Origin: Cronobacter malonaticus LMG 23826
GTDB lineage: Bacteria; Pseudomonadota; Gammaproteobacteria; Enterobacterales; Enterobacteriaceae
DNA: 52,622 nt
Direction of reading: 5' to 3'
NCBI RefSeq assembly: GCF_001277215.2
Contig: NZ_CP013942.1
Location: 1-52,622, forward strand
Within the stretch, counting starts at the first letter, position 1, and each line of letters begins with the position of its first letter. The notes beneath the pieces were generated by a model. It ran no database searches, was not told where the DNA came from, and was given only the letters and a program-made list of their open reading frames with translations. Positions 35,518-46,468 of this stretch are shown here, one piece after another. The translations under genes were made by a program, and so were the position numbers.

Positions 35518-35901
35518 ATGACACGCCTCCTGAATGGCATTGATTATTCCATGCCCATGAACACGAAAATAGTCAGCGTCATCGACGGAAAAATCACCCG
35601 GGCCGAATACAACAGTACCATGGGATATTTTGTTGAAGTAACGGGAAAAGCCGGTGTTAAAACTCGCTATCTCCACCTCAATAAAATACTCGTTACTAAA
35701 GGGGCCTGGGTTACCCGGGGAGACGCTATTGCGTTATCCGGTAACAGCGGACGTTCATCCGGTCCTCATCTGCATTACGAGCTGGTCATCAATAACAATC
35801 CTGTTAACTCACTGGCGTTCCGGGCAGCGGCACCCGCTGATAACAAACTTGAACAGCATGCCTTTGCGCATGCCAGAGACTACGAACGATACCTGGACTG
35901 A
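35518..35901 (+). CDS. M23-type metallopeptidase homologue, 5' end degraded
   Basis: The 127-residue frame carries the core of an M23 (LytM-like) peptidase: NGIDYSMP, YLHLNKIL and SGPHLHYELV with the HxH ligands. The first zinc ligand, His four residues before the Asp in HxGxD, is Leu here, and a TGA lies two codons upstream. A short ATG frame at 35481, offset by one base, may be the old start. No signal peptide remains. It may be inactive, or a fold-only partner of the island. Found between silP and pco in known islands. Confidence 0.6.
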   Translation: MTRLLNGIDYSMPMNTKIVSVIDGKITRAEYNSTMGYFVEVTGKAGVKTRYLHLNKILVTKGAWVTRGDAIALSGNSGRSSGPHLHYELVINNNPVNSLAFRAAAPADNKLEQHAFAHARDYERYLD

Positions 35902-35934
35902 TAACGGGGCCGCGACGCGGCCCCGTCTGCCGGA

Positions 35935-36132
35935 TTAATTTTTTTTATCGTTTTCACTTCCTTGATGTTGATGATCTCCATGCCCTCCGTGGCCGTGGAA
36001 AAGATGCATTAGCGGGCAGACCAGCAATAACAGATATGGCCAGTAACCTGCCACATGTGACCAGTGTTCGCGCAGGAGGGCAAATGCCGCGATCGCGGCG
36101 ACAGCAATAAGCGCATAGGTGGTACTTTTCAT
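35935..36132 (-). CDS. DUF2933 small membrane protein with His-rich tail
   Basis: The 65-residue protein has two hydrophobic segments (ALIAVAAIAAFALL and YWPYLLLLVCPLMHLF) followed by HGHGGHGDHQHQ, which should bind metal. AGGAG stands before ATG 36132. It lies downstream of silP, read in the reverse direction to the M23 gene. A role in Cu/Ag handling is inferred from position and composition. Confidence 0.8.
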   Translation of the reverse strand: MKSTTYALIAVAAIAAFALLREHWSHVAGYWPYLLLLVCPLMHLFHGHGGHGDHQHQGSENDKKN

Positions 36133-36172
36133 ACTGGACTCCTTCTGTTCGTAACAGCCCCTTCACTCAGTG

Positions 36173-38614
36173 TTATTTCCCGAGCCTGACACTTTTCAGA
36201 CGCAACGCATTCACAATGACGCTGACGGAGGAAAGAGCCATGGCCGCCGCCGCAATAACTGGCGACAGCAGTATTCCATACACAGGATAAAGCAGACCTG
36301 CAGCCACAGGCACGCCAAGTGCGTTGTAGATAAATGCAAAAAACAGATTCTGTCGGATATTTTTCATGGTGATTTCTGACAGATGACGGGCCCTGTTCAG
36401 TATCATCAAGTCGCCTTTGAGAAGGGTGACTCCGGCACTTTCAATTGCCACATCTGTACCCGTTCCCATGGCTATACCCACGTCAGCCGCTGCCAGCGCC
36501 GGGGCATCATTCACACCGTCTCCGGCCATCGCAACCACATGGCCAGACGCTTTCAGTCGGGTTATCACTGCTTTTTTGCCATCCGGCAGAATCCCGGCTT
36601 CAACCTCATCTATTCCCAGTTTCCGTGCGACTGCTTCAGCGGTAAGCTGGTTATCCCCGGTGAGCATAACGATGCGGATCCCCGCCTGACGCAAAGCTTT
36701 AAGCGCATCCGGCGTGGTTGCTTTCACGGGATCCGAGATAGCTATCAGGCCTGCAAGGTGCCCGTCTGTGGCCACATAGATAACGGTAGCGCCTTCCATC
36801 CGCAACGTATCCGCAACGGCCTTTTGATTATCAATAACGATACTGTTTTCCTGCATAGCCAGTTCATTACCAATAACAACCCGTTGACCTTCGACATCGC
36901 CTGAGACACCTTTACCCGACGGCGCATTGAAATGAGTGACTGCGGGTATTGCGATCCCCTTTTCCTGTGCTGCTTTAACTACTGCCATACCCAGCGGATG
37001 CTGCGAGCCTTTTTCCACTGCGGCCGTTACACGCAAAAGAGATGTTTCCCCACCCGGATTGAGACTGATAATCCCTGTCACCGTCGGCGAACCTTCCGTG
37101 AGCGTGCCTGTTTTGTCGACAACCAGCGTGTCCACTTTTTCAAGACGCTCAAGGGCTTCGGCATTCTTGATTAACACCCCGGCCTGGGCTCCTTTGCCCA
37201 CCCCCACCATTATCGACATCGGCGTGGCCAGCCCCAGCGCGCAGGGACAGGCAATAATCAGGACCGACACAGCCGCAATGAGACCGTGCGCCATCCTGGG
37301 CTCGGGCCCCCAGACAGACCAGATCATGAAAGCAACAACCGCGATAAGTATCACCAGAGGAACAAACCAGCCTGAAACGCTGTCAGCCATTCTCTGGATG
37401 GGGGCCCGCGAACGCTGTGCATCAGCGACCATCTGAACAATTCGTGAGAGCATCGTTTCATCACCGACTTTCTCTGCACGGATGATAAGACTACCTGTCT
37501 GATTAATGGTCCCCCCGATGACAGGGTCACCCTCCGTTTTGGTAACAGGCATAGATTCCCCGGTCACCATCGATTCATCAACGGTTGTTTTGCCTTCGAC
37601 CACGATACCGTCGACCGGAATACTCTCTCCAGGTCTGATGCGGAGCTTATCGCCAGGCAGGACATCTTCCGCATTAATATCCGTTTCATGACCGTCTTGA
37701 TCCAGCCGCCTGGCGGTTTTGGGGGCAAGGTTAAGAAGCGCAGTAATGGCACCTGAGGTTTGTTCCCTTGCCCGCAATTCAAGGACCTGTCCCAGCAGAA
37801 CAAGCACCGTAATAACAGCTGCGGCTTCAAAATAAATGGCCACCAGGCCATCCATGTTTCTGAACGATGCAGGAAACCAGGAGGGGAAGACGGTTGCAAT
37901 GACGCTGTAAACCCAGGCTACGCCGGTCCCCATTGCAACAAGGGTAAACATATTCAGGGAGCGGTTACGTAACGACATTCCGGCCCGGGCGAAGAATGGC
38001 CAGCCACACCACAAAACGACAGGAGAGGCCAGAAGTAACTGCAGCCATGTGTTGTACTGTGGCGGTACTGTATTCCTCAAAGCGGGAAACAGATGAGAAC
38101 CCATTTCGAGTATCAGAACCGGAAACGCCAGCAACAACCCCAGCCAGAAGCGTCTTGTCATGTCGCGAAGTTCATCACTCGTCCCCGTGGATGCCGTAGC
38201 TACGAGCGGCTCCAGTGCCATTCCACAGACAGGACAGCTTCCGGGACCACTACGGCGTATCTCCGGATGCATCGGACATGTCCACACACCTTCAGAAATC
38301 TCTTTCTCCGCCTGGCGGTGAGACTGTTTTATCTTATCAGGGCTGACTTCATGGTGGTCGTGGTGATGGTGATGTTCACTGGCATCTTCGGTAAAATAAT
38401 GATCGGGATGGGCTTTAAATTTGCTCTCACAGCTGGCGGAGCAGAAATAAAGCTGATGGTCCTGGTATCGAATGCTGCTGTGCGCCTTGTCAGGCAGGAT
38501 GACCATCCCGCACACGGGATCTCTCACCTTATGCAATGCGTGACTCTCGTCCGGGGATGATGTCTGCTCAGAAGCAGTCTGGTTGTTATGTTCCACTGCA
38601 TTGTCATTTTTCAC
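36173..38614 (-). CDS. silP: SilP, P1B-type Ag/Cu-exporting ATPase
   Basis: The 813-residue P-type ATPase has an N-terminal YHS-like pair ([17 protein letters not shown]), a His cluster, a second metal-binding segment ([15 protein letters not shown]), the ion path [13 protein letters not shown], phosphorylation motif DKTGTLTEG and hinge [13 protein letters not shown]. It exports Ag(I)/Cu(I) to the periplasm. GTG 38614 is chosen because AAGGAG lies 7 bases upstream; an ATG ten codons earlier has none. A perfect 8-bp inverted repeat CGCCGGCA/TGCCGGCG (38689-38717) lies upstream. Confidence 0.95.
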   Translation of the reverse strand: MKNDNAVEHNNQTASEQTSSPDESHALHKVRDPVCGMVILPDKAHSSIRYQDHQLYFCSASCESKFKAHPDHYFTEDASEHHHHHDHHEVSPDKIKQSHRQAEKEISEGVWTCPMHPEIRRSGPGSCPVCGMALEPLVATASTGTSDELRDMTRRFWLGLLLAFPVLILEMGSHLFPALRNTVPPQYNTWLQLLLASPVVLWCGWPFFARAGMSLRNRSLNMFTLVAMGTGVAWVYSVIATVFPSWFPASFRNMDGLVAIYFEAAAVITVLVLLGQVLELRAREQTSGAITALLNLAPKTARRLDQDGHETDINAEDVLPGDKLRIRPGESIPVDGIVVEGKTTVDESMVTGESMPVTKTEGDPVIGGTINQTGSLIIRAEKVGDETMLSRIVQMVADAQRSRAPIQRMADSVSGWFVPLVILIAVVAFMIWSVWGPEPRMAHGLIAAVSVLIIACPCALGLATPMSIMVGVGKGAQAGVLIKNAEALERLEKVDTLVVDKTGTLTEGSPTVTGIISLNPGGETSLLRVTAAVEKGSQHPLGMAVVKAAQEKGIAIPAVTHFNAPSGKGVSGDVEGQRVVIGNELAMQENSIVIDNQKAVADTLRMEGATVIYVATDGHLAGLIAISDPVKATTPDALKALRQAGIRIVMLTGDNQLTAEAVARKLGIDEVEAGILPDGKKAVITRLKASGHVVAMAGDGVNDAPALAAADVGIAMGTGTDVAIESAGVTLLKGDLMILNRARHLSEITMKNIRQNLFFAFIYNALGVPVAAGLLYPVYGILLSPVIAAAAMALSSVSVIVNALRLKSVRLGK

Positions 38615-38741
38615 AGTAACTCTCCTTATGCATATCTGAAGCATTTTCTGTCTTCAGGATATGTCATGGATGCGATTACCACGAATGCCGCCGGCATAAG
38701 AGTGCCTGCTGCCGGCGTCCCGTTATCAGCCGTTCCGCTGA

Positions 38742-39182
38742 CTATTCGATTCGCTGGAAGACTTTTTTACTGCCCTCCGGTGAGAATGCGATAACATCGT
38801 AAGCCTCTTTTCGGGCCCCCATCTCCATTCCCGGACTTCCTGCTGGCATACCGGGGGTGGCGAGACCGTATATACCCGAACCAGACTGCATGGCCTTATG
38901 TATCGTTGCCGCAGGCACATGGCCTTCAATGATCAAATTACCTACAACCGCGGTATGACAACTTCGTAGTCCAGCAGGAACAGCATGCTTTTCTTTCAGG
39001 GCTGACAGCGCCTGATCATTCATGACGTGAGTTCGCACTTCGAACCCGTCTTTTTCCATCGCTTTGCCCCACAGGGAACAACAGCCACAGTTTTCAGATT
39101 TGTACATATCAATGACTTTTTCACTCGCCATTGCAGGCAGTGACAGGCCGAGAGCCAGGGCCATTAGAACCACTTTTTTCAT
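38742..39182 (-). CDS. silG: DUF411 metal-binding protein of the sil cluster
   Basis: The 146-residue periplasmic protein has a signal peptide ending AMA and the DUF411 core: YKSENCGCCSLW, ARKEAYDVIAF, and a Met-rich linker (TPGMPAGSPGMEMG). GAGG lies 5 bases before ATG 39182. It sits between silA and silP where older maps show ORF105. CGCC probably binds Ag or Cu. Confidence 0.85.
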   Translation of the reverse strand: MKKVVLMALALGLSLPAMASEKVIDMYKSENCGCCSLWGKAMEKDGFEVRTHVMNDQALSALKEKHAVPAGLRSCHTAVVGNLIIEGHVPAATIHKAMQSGSGIYGLATPGMPAGSPGMEMGARKEAYDVIAFSPEGSKKVFQRIE

Positions 39183-39238
39183 ACTCACCTCTGTATATTA
39201 TCGATATAAACCCTGACGTCAGGGTGAATCAGTGCAGA

Positions 39239-39260
39239 AGGACGCCCACTGGGGCGCCCT
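39239..39260 (-). terminator. Hairpin between silA and silG
   Basis: On the minus strand AGGGCGCCC pairs with GGGCGTCCT over 9 bp (one G-U), loop CAGT, just past the silA stop. No T run follows, so it may be an mRNA 3' stabiliser or partial stop between the RND genes and silG/silP. Confidence 0.5.
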
Positions 39261-39267
39261 TTCAGGG

Positions 39268-42200
39268 TTATGACACGCTTTTTTTATGTCTGCGCAGCCA
39301 GATTAATTTGTAGGCGGCAGGAATAATGAACAGGGACAGCAGCGGAGCCGTGATCATCCCACCAATCATTGGCGCAGCAATACGGCTCATGACTTCTGAA
39401 CCTGCGCCGGTTCCCCAGAGTATTGGCAGCAGACCCGCAATGATCACCGCCACGGTCATGGCTTTCGGCCGGACACGCAGTACGGCACCATGATAGAGGG
39501 CTTCATCAAGACCTTCCGGTGTGAACGTCTCTTTACGGGACAATTCCGGGTGCGCTTCAATGGCATGACGCAGATACATCAGCATGACCACGCCAAACTC
39601 TGCTGCCACCCCGGCCAGGGCGATAAACCCGGTTCCGGTCGCCACTGACATATGGAAGCCCTGCCAGTACAGGAACCATATTCCGCCAACCAGGGCGAAC
39701 GGCAGGCTCATCAGGATCAGCAGGGCTTCGTCAACCCGGCGGAATGCCAGATACAACAGGATGAAAATGATCATCACCGTCATCGGCACCATCAGCTTCA
39801 GTTTCTTGTTGGCATGCTCAAGCAGTTCAAACTGTCCGGAGAATGCCACACTGGTTCCCGGTCTCAGTTTCACTTTCTCGCTGATGGCCGTCTTAATGTC
39901 GTTAACCACCGACACCATGTCCCTGCCGCGGGCATCAACATAAATCCAGCTGGCTGGCCGGGCATTTTCGGTTTTCAGCATGGTTGGTCCAGAAACGACG
40001 TTAATATCCGCGACATCGCCCAGCGTGATCTGCTGCTTCATCGGGGTCAGGATCGGCATCTGTTTCAGCGCCTGCGGACTGTTCCGGTAATCCTGCGGGT
40101 AGCGAATGTTAATAGGGTACCGGGCCACCCCTTCAACCGTCTCACCCACCATAGCACCTCCGATTGCTGAAGAGACGAACAGCTGGACATCACCTACCGT
40201 CATCCCGTAGCGGGAGGCTTTCTCCCGGTTGATATCGATATCGATGTAGCGCCCGCCCTCAAGTCGCTCAGCCAGGACAGACACCACGCCAGGCACGGTT
40301 TTGGCTACCGCCTCGATACTCTGCGCCGTCGCGTCGATATCGGACAGAACAGTCCCGGACACTTTGATACCTATCGGGCTTTTGATCCCGGTTGAGAGCA
40401 TATCAATACGGTTACGGATAGGCGGCACCCAGAGGTTTGCCAGACCCGGTAAACGGACTGTCCTGTCGAGTTCATCAATAATCTTGTCAATTGTCATGCC
40501 GGGACGCCACTGATCCTCAGGTTTGAGCTGGATCGTGGTTTCCACCATTTCGAGCGGCGCGGAATCCGTTGCGGTCTCTGCTTTACCGGTCTTGCCAAAT
40601 ACAGAAGCCACTTCAGGAACGCTTTTGATTAACTTGTCTGTTGTCTGCAGGAGCGCTGCAGCTTCTGCCGGAGAGACGCCAGGCAAGGTCGACGGCATAT
40701 ACAGCAGATCGCCCTCGTTAATCTTCGGCAGAAATTCACCGCCCACCTGACTCAGTGGCCAGATAACCGTGAAAATGGACAAGGCCGCAACCAGCAGGGT
40801 TGTTTTTGGCCAGTGGAGGACCCGCAGCAGCAAAGGATGATACGCTTTGATCAGCACCCGGTTCAGGGGGTTACTTGTCTCGGCAGGAATTTTCCCCCGG
40901 ATCCAGAATCCCATCAGAATAGGAATGACGATGATGGCCAGTGCGGCCGCTCCCGCCATGGAGTACGTTTTCGTGAATGCCAGCGGGCCAAACAGACGAC
41001 CTTCCTGCCCTTCCAGGGTAAAGATAGGAATAAAGGACAGGGTGATGATCAGCAGGCTAATGAACAACGCGGGTCCCACTTCCACGGAGGCGTCGGTAAT
41101 CACCTTCCAGCGGGTGGCGTTGTCAATCTGCTCACCCGGATGCTGATGATCCCACTCCTCAAGCCGTTTGTGCGCATTTTCAATCATCACAATGGCGGCA
41201 TCCACCATCGCACCGACGGCAATCGCTATCCCTCCCAGCGACATGATATTGGCGTTCAGTCCCTGGAAGTGCATGACGATAAAGGCGATACACAGGCCAA
41301 GCGGCAGAGAGATAATCGCCACCAGGGCAGAACGTACGTGCCACAGGAACAGAGCACAGACGATGGCCACCACGATAAACTCTTCCAGAAGTTTGGAACT
41401 GAGGTTATCAATCGCCCGGTCGATTAACTGGCTGCGATCGTAGGTGGTCACGATTTCAACGCCTTCCGGCAGGCTGGCCTTCAGCGTCTCCAGTTTATCC
41501 CTCACTGCCGTGATAACGTCGCGCGCATTTTTACCCGACCGCAGGATCACCACGCCGCCAGCGACTTCTCCCTGGCCGTTCAGCTCGGCAATACCACGCC
41601 TCATTTCGGGCCCGGTCTGCACGCGGGCAACATCCCGCAGATAAACCGGCACGCCGTTCTCACCTGTTTTCAGGACGATGTTATTAAAATCATCAATGCT
41701 CTGAAGATAACCGCTGGCACGGACCATATACTCCGCTTCGGCCATTTCAACGGATGAGCCACCGGCCTCCTGGTTAGACGATTCAAGTGCCTGTTTCACT
41801 TCGGGCAGGCTGATACCGTACTGGGACAGTTTTACCGGATTGACCTGAATCTGGTACTGTTTCACCACGCCGCCAACCGAAGCGACCTCAGCCACGTTCG
41901 GGATGGTTTTCAGCTCAAATTTCAGGAACCAGTCCTGCAGAGAGCGCAGTTCTGAAAGGTCGTGTTTTCCGTTGCGATCGACAAGGGCATATTCAAATAT
42001 CCAGCCCACTCCCGTGGCGTCCGGGCCGATTTCAGAGCTCACACCCGCAGGCAGTTTGCCCTGAACCTGATTCAGGTATTCCAGCACGCGCGAACGGGCC
42101 CAGTACAGATCGGTGCCGTCTTCAAAAATGACATACACATACGAATCACCGAACTGTGAAAAGCCACGCACGGTTTTTGCGCCAGGTACGGACAGCATGG

Positions 42201-42414
42201 TGGTGGTAAGCGGATAGGTGACCTGGTTTTCTACAATCTGCGGGGCCTGTCCGGGATAGCTGGTTTTAATAATGACCTGCACATCTGACAGGTCAGGCAG
42301 CGCATCGACCGGCGTGTTAATTATCGTCCATGTGCCCCAGATGCTGAGAAACAGTGCGCCCATCATGACCAGGAAACGGTTGGCGACAGAGCGCCGGATA
42401 ATCCATTCAATCAT
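39268..42414 (-). CDS. silA: SilA, RND metal efflux transporter
   Basis: The 1048-residue heavy-metal RND pump (CusA homologue) has the usual first helix, two periplasmic loops and twelve membrane helices. The family motif [13 protein letters not shown] is in helix 4, and methionines lining the metal path occur in the periplasmic half. It pumps Ag(I)/Cu(I) from periplasm and cytoplasm through SilB and SilC by proton motive force. It starts 10 bp after the silB stop. Intact. Confidence 0.97.
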   Translation of the reverse strand: MIEWIIRRSVANRFLVMMGALFLSIWGTWTIINTPVDALPDLSDVQVIIKTSYPGQAPQIVENQVTYPLTTTMLSVPGAKTVRGFSQFGDSYVYVIFEDGTDLYWARSRVLEYLNQVQGKLPAGVSSEIGPDATGVGWIFEYALVDRNGKHDLSELRSLQDWFLKFELKTIPNVAEVASVGGVVKQYQIQVNPVKLSQYGISLPEVKQALESSNQEAGGSSVEMAEAEYMVRASGYLQSIDDFNNIVLKTGENGVPVYLRDVARVQTGPEMRRGIAELNGQGEVAGGVVILRSGKNARDVITAVRDKLETLKASLPEGVEIVTTYDRSQLIDRAIDNLSSKLLEEFIVVAIVCALFLWHVRSALVAIISLPLGLCIAFIVMHFQGLNANIMSLGGIAIAVGAMVDAAIVMIENAHKRLEEWDHQHPGEQIDNATRWKVITDASVEVGPALFISLLIITLSFIPIFTLEGQEGRLFGPLAFTKTYSMAGAAALAIIVIPILMGFWIRGKIPAETSNPLNRVLIKAYHPLLLRVLHWPKTTLLVAALSIFTVIWPLSQVGGEFLPKINEGDLLYMPSTLPGVSPAEAAALLQTTDKLIKSVPEVASVFGKTGKAETATDSAPLEMVETTIQLKPEDQWRPGMTIDKIIDELDRTVRLPGLANLWVPPIRNRIDMLSTGIKSPIGIKVSGTVLSDIDATAQSIEAVAKTVPGVVSVLAERLEGGRYIDIDINREKASRYGMTVGDVQLFVSSAIGGAMVGETVEGVARYPINIRYPQDYRNSPQALKQMPILTPMKQQITLGDVADINVVSGPTMLKTENARPASWIYVDARGRDMVSVVNDIKTAISEKVKLRPGTSVAFSGQFELLEHANKKLKLMVPMTVMIIFILLYLAFRRVDEALLILMSLPFALVGGIWFLYWQGFHMSVATGTGFIALAGVAAEFGVVMLMYLRHAIEAHPELSRKETFTPEGLDEALYHGAVLRVRPKAMTVAVIIAGLLPILWGTGAGSEVMSRIAAPMIGGMITAPLLSLFIIPAAYKLIWLRRHKKSVS

Positions 42415-42424
42415 CGTCGTCTCC

Positions 42425-43717
42425 TCAGTGCCCTGAATGCATATTTACAGGCTGCTCAGACATTGCTGGCATACTGTTTTCTGTTTTTTCAGGGTGGCGC
42501 ATACGTTCCAGCGCGCCCGTAATATTGGCTTCGGAGTCAATGAGGAACAGGCCACTGACCACCACGGTATCGCCTTCATTCAGGCCGGAGCCAATGCCGG
42601 ACTGTTGCTGTGATTCATGCAGAACGTGGATCTGTTTCGGCACAAACTTGCCTTCATCATCAACAGTAATCACGCGCTGTTCTTTGCCGGTATCGATAAC
42701 GGCCTGGCTTGGTATCAGCAGCATCTCCTGGCTCTTGGTATTCAGTTTCAGATAGGCATTCATGCCCGGCTTGAGAAACTCATCCTTATTAGAAACCTGG
42801 AGACGGACCTGAAGCGTACGGGTTGTCTGATCCACGCTGGGAAGAATGTTCCATTTTTCGACATGGAATGTTTTATCCGGATAAGCCGGTACCGAAATTT
42901 CAAACTGCGACGTATCTTTCAGCAGATATGCGATAGATTCTGGCACTGCAGCGCTGATCCAGACCGGGTCCATCCCCTGAATCTGAGCCACTACTTTATC
43001 TTTCGAAATATTCATTCCGGTGCGCAGGTCAAACGCAGTAATGACACCATCAATAGGTGCTTTAATGGTAAAACGGGTCTGGATTGTGCGGGTTGAACGC
43101 AGCCTTTGAATATCCTCTTCCGGCATACCAGCTAGACGAAGTCGCTCCAGAACCCCTTTTATCTGGGTTGACGTACCGCCTGTACCGGATAACAGCAGGA
43201 ACTCACTTTGTGCCTCAACCCATTCAGGAATGGTGATATCGATAAGCGGAGTGCCTTTCTTCACATGATCGCCAATCGTCAGGGGATACACTTTTTCGAC
43301 GAAACCGTCAGAGCGCGCCTGCACAATGACAAACTGATACTCGTTGTAACTGACATTAGCCGGGATTGTCTGAGAATAATTCAGCATTCCTCGCGTGACT
43401 TTTTGCGTTTTTAATCCCAGATTCTGAACCTGCGTTGGATCGATACGGATCCCGCCACTGCTTTTATCGCCGCTTTCATCAGCATATTTTGGCACCAGGT
43501 CCATATCCATAAAGGGAGATTTTCCGGGTTTATCAAATTTGGTATCCGGTTTCATCGGGTCATACCAGAAAAGTACCTTTCGCTCCGGTGCCTTTTGTTC
43601 GGTTTGTACTGTTTTTTGTGATGAGTTTACATACTGCCAGGCAGTAACCGATATCAGCCCTCCTGCTATGAGGCTGCTGATAATTATTGCAGCATATTTT
43701 ATCTTTAAAGAAGCCAT
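42425..43717 (-). CDS. silB: SilB, periplasmic adaptor of the SilABC pump
   Basis: The 430-residue membrane fusion protein (CusB homologue) has an N-terminal membrane anchor, a Met-containing metal-binding segment ([25 protein letters not shown]), a lipoyl/hairpin region and a beta barrel. The C-terminus is Met/His-rich (NMHSGH). It takes Ag or Cu from SilF and passes it to SilA. Confidence 0.97.
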   Translation of the reverse strand: MASLKIKYAAIIISSLIAGGLISVTAWQYVNSSQKTVQTEQKAPERKVLFWYDPMKPDTKFDKPGKSPFMDMDLVPKYADESGDKSSGGIRIDPTQVQNLGLKTQKVTRGMLNYSQTIPANVSYNEYQFVIVQARSDGFVEKVYPLTIGDHVKKGTPLIDITIPEWVEAQSEFLLLSGTGGTSTQIKGVLERLRLAGMPEEDIQRLRSTRTIQTRFTIKAPIDGVITAFDLRTGMNISKDKVVAQIQGMDPVWISAAVPESIAYLLKDTSQFEISVPAYPDKTFHVEKWNILPSVDQTTRTLQVRLQVSNKDEFLKPGMNAYLKLNTKSQEMLLIPSQAVIDTGKEQRVITVDDEGKFVPKQIHVLHESQQQSGIGSGLNEGDTVVVSGLFLIDSEANITGALERMRHPEKTENSMPAMSEQPVNMHSGH

Positions 43718-43830
43718 ACAATTTCTCGCTGAAAAATCAAAACACCTGGCATATGCGCCCGATCATTCATTCACAGTAATCCCTTAATGAATGTTCAGGC
43801 GCACTGGATGTATTCGCTCCGGACTGATAA

Positions 43831-44184
43831 TCAGGATTGCGTAACGTTAATGCTTTTGAGTAAGGAGATATTGCCCTGCTGAATAAACGAGAAATCGACA
43901 TGGTTGCCGGTTTTCAGGGCATTGATAGCGTCGTCTGCATTAACAAAAGTGAAGCGCATGGTCATTGCAGGCCAGCCCACAGCAGGGATTGCTTCGTGCG
44001 AAATGGTAATCTTTTTACTATTCATATCAATGTCTTTAACGACACCGGTGCCCTTGATAACCTGCTGTACCGAAGCATCACTGGCAGCATTCATATCGCC
44101 ATGCTGATGTGTTTCAGCATGAAGACCGGCAGAAAACATGACAGAGAAGGCACCAAATAAAACGGCTTTAAGTGAATTACGCAT
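43831..44184 (-). CDS. silF: SilF, periplasmic Ag/Cu chaperone
   Basis: The 117-residue CusF-like OB-fold protein has a signal peptide (FGAFSVMFSAGLHA) and the metal site of CusF: H in SHEAIPAVGWPAMTM with the Trp and two Met ligands. It delivers Ag(I)/Cu(I) to SilB. Between silB and silC as in all sil loci. Confidence 0.95.
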   Translation of the reverse strand: MRNSLKAVLFGAFSVMFSAGLHAETHQHGDMNAASDASVQQVIKGTGVVKDIDMNSKKITISHEAIPAVGWPAMTMRFTFVNADDAINALKTGNHVDFSFIQQGNISLLKSINVTQS

Positions 44185-44212
44185 TTTTAATTTCCTGATT
44201 AATTAAATAAAT

Positions 44213-45598
44213 TTACTCTACCCAACCGCCACCCAGCGCGGTAAACAGATTAATTTCGTTAACCTGTCGGGAATAGGTAAGATCGAGAATGGTTTGCTGC
44301 GTAGCGAAGAGGGAACGTTCTGCATCCAGCACTTCGATGTAACTGACAGCACCACTTGCATATAATCCTCTGGCACGCTGGAGAGTTATCTGAAGTGAAT
44401 CAAGATAACGCTGCTGTGACTCAAGTTGCTGGCTAAGGCTGTCGCGCAGCGCAAGCGTGTCGGAAACATCCTTAAAGGCTGACTGAATTTTTTGTTCGTA
44501 ATTAACCACCGATTGTTGCTGGCGAATTTCAGCCAGCTTCAGATTGGCTTTATTCCTGCCAGCATTAAAAATAGGAATTTCAATTTTAGGGATAAAATTC
44601 CACATTCCACTTCCTGACGTAAACAGGCTTGACAGCTCCGTACTGCTTGCGGAAAGACCACTGGTCAGGGTAATGGAGGGGAAAAAGGCCGCTCGCGCTG
44701 CGCCAATATTGGCATCAGCCGCTTTCAGCTGATATTCCGCTTCCATAATATCCGGTCGCTGCAGCAAAATTTGTGAAGATAGATTTGGTGGCAATTTTAC
44801 TGGTGCGATCTCCCAGCCTTTCATCCCTTTTTCTGACGGAAGTGCGCGGTACGTTCCCAGCACCAGTTGCAGGGCATTGTTTGCCTGAGCCAGATCGCCT
44901 TCTCGTTTGGCTATTTCGGCGCGGGTACTTTCGATTTGTCCTCTCGCCTGTTCAAGTGCCAGAACGTTCGTACTCCCGGTCACGAGCTGTTGCTCAACGA
45001 AAGCATAGGACTGTTCATAATTTTTCAGCGTTTCCCGCGCAATACGGAGTTGTTCGTACGCCAGTTGCTGGCTGAAATAGCTCTGTGAAACGTTGGAGAC
45101 CAGCAGGATGTGTACGGCCCGACGGGCTTCTTCGCTGGCAAAGTAGTTCTGGCGGTCAGCATCACTCATGTTCTTAAGTTTGCCGAAAAAATCGAGCTCA
45201 TAGCTGAGCTCCAGTCTCGCGTCGTACTCCTGTGTGGTCGGCTTGTCACCTTTCAGACCACCGCTGTATGTTATCCCGGATGAGCCATTCAGCTGGGGAT
45301 AACGATCTGCATCCGTGACGTTGAACTGGGCTCGGGCCTCTTCAACCTTCAGGGCAGCCATTCTCAAATCACGGTTATTAGTCAGAGCTTCACCGATCAA
45401 CCGGGTAACCTGGGGATCGACAAAAAAGTTACGCCAGCCCGTATCCTGATAGCCATTTACCGCTGGCGTCAGGCTGTTATGGGACAGTGAAAACTGCTGG
45501 GGTACCGGTGCTGCGGGCCGCTGATATTCAGGCGCAAGCGACACGCAGCCTGCCAGGATGAATATCGTGCTAATGCTGAGTAATTTTAATTTGAACAT
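44213..45598 (-). CDS. silC: SilC, outer-membrane channel lipoprotein
   Basis: The 461-residue TolC-like protein has a lipobox, ILAGC, after a short signal, and two repeats of the outer-membrane efflux domain (for example LGTYRALPSEKG and PDIMEAEYQLKAADANIGAARAA). It docks on SilA/SilB. ATG 45598 begins the signal; an open extension upstream has no family similarity. It is the first gene of silCFBAG, facing silR across a SilR box. Confidence 0.96.
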   Translation of the reverse strand: MFKLKLLSISTIFILAGCVSLAPEYQRPAAPVPQQFSLSHNSLTPAVNGYQDTGWRNFFVDPQVTRLIGEALTNNRDLRMAALKVEEARAQFNVTDADRYPQLNGSSGITYSGGLKGDKPTTQEYDARLELSYELDFFGKLKNMSDADRQNYFASEEARRAVHILLVSNVSQSYFSQQLAYEQLRIARETLKNYEQSYAFVEQQLVTGSTNVLALEQARGQIESTRAEIAKREGDLAQANNALQLVLGTYRALPSEKGMKGWEIAPVKLPPNLSSQILLQRPDIMEAEYQLKAADANIGAARAAFFPSITLTSGLSASSTELSSLFTSGSGMWNFIPKIEIPIFNAGRNKANLKLAEIRQQQSVVNYEQKIQSAFKDVSDTLALRDSLSQQLESQQRYLDSLQITLQRARGLYASGAVSYIEVLDAERSLFATQQTILDLTYSRQVNEINLFTALGGGWVE

Positions 45599-45700
45599 AA
45601 CGCTTCTCGTCCAGGCAGACCTGGTAAATGGTTCAAATGAAGTCCAGAGTATTGATAGGGGTACTTTACCTAACGCTCTCTGTTTGCCGAGTGACAGGAT

Positions 45701-45718
45701 AATGACAATGTTGTCATT
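45701..45718. promoter_or_regulatory. SilR box in the silC/silR divergent promoter
   Basis: AATGACA-ATGT-TGTCATT, a perfect 7-4-7 inverted repeat, lies between divergent silC and silR, similar to the CusR box. It likely activates both transcripts. Confidence 0.85.
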
Positions 45719-45787
45719 TTTGCTGTAATCCGTTGATAACGATCGTGGGCGCAATAGAATGACATTAGCAGCCAGCCGGGGAGCAAG

Positions 45788-46468
45788 ATGAAAATATTGA
45801 TCGTCGAAGACGAAATTAAAACAGGTGAATATCTCAGCAAAGGGCTTACAGAGGCAGGGTTCGTAGTGGATCACGCTGATAATGGTCTTACCGGATATCA
45901 TCTCGCCATGACAGCCGAGTATGATTTAGTCATTCTGGATATCATGCTACCTGATGTGAACGGCTGGGATATCATCCGCATGCTGCGCACTGCCGGAAAG
46001 GGTATGCCGGTCTTACTGCTGACAGCCCTCGGCACGATCGAACATAGGGTCAAAGGACTGGAACTGGGTGCGGACGATTATCTGGTTAAACCCTTTGCGT
46101 TTGCCGAACTGCTCGCCCGGGTGAGAACCCTTCTGAGGCGGGGAAACACGATGATCACGGAAAGCCAGTTTAAGGTGGCTGACCTCTCGATTGATCTCGT
46201 ATCCAGAAAAGTCAGTCGCGCCGGAAACCGCATTGTGCTCACCAGTAAAGAGTTCAGCCTGCTGGAATTCTTCATTCGCCATCAGGGAGAGGTTCTTCCC
46301 CGCTCCCTGATTGCCTCTCAGGTCTGGGACATGAATTTTGACAGCGACACTAATGCGATCGATGTCGCAGTAAAGCGACTCCGCGCTAAAATAGACAACG
46401 ATTACGAGACAAAGCTGATCCAGACAGTCCGGGGCGTGGGCTACATGCTGGAGGTCCCGGATGCATAG
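45788..46468 (+). CDS. silR: SilR, silver/copper response regulator
   Basis: The 226-residue OmpR-type regulator has phospho-acceptor D51 (VILDIMLP), LVKPFAF with the switch lysine, and a winged helix with [11 protein letters not shown] and [13 protein letters not shown]. It activates silCFBAGP and silE through 7-4-7 boxes. It overlaps silS by 8 bases. Confidence 0.96.
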   Translation: MKILIVEDEIKTGEYLSKGLTEAGFVVDHADNGLTGYHLAMTAEYDLVILDIMLPDVNGWDIIRMLRTAGKGMPVLLLTALGTIEHRVKGLELGADDYLVKPFAFAELLARVRTLLRRGNTMITESQFKVADLSIDLVSRKVSRAGNRIVLTSKEFSLLEFFIRHQGEVLPRSLIASQVWDMNFDSDTNAIDVAVKRLRAKIDNDYETKLIQTVRGVGYMLEVPDA

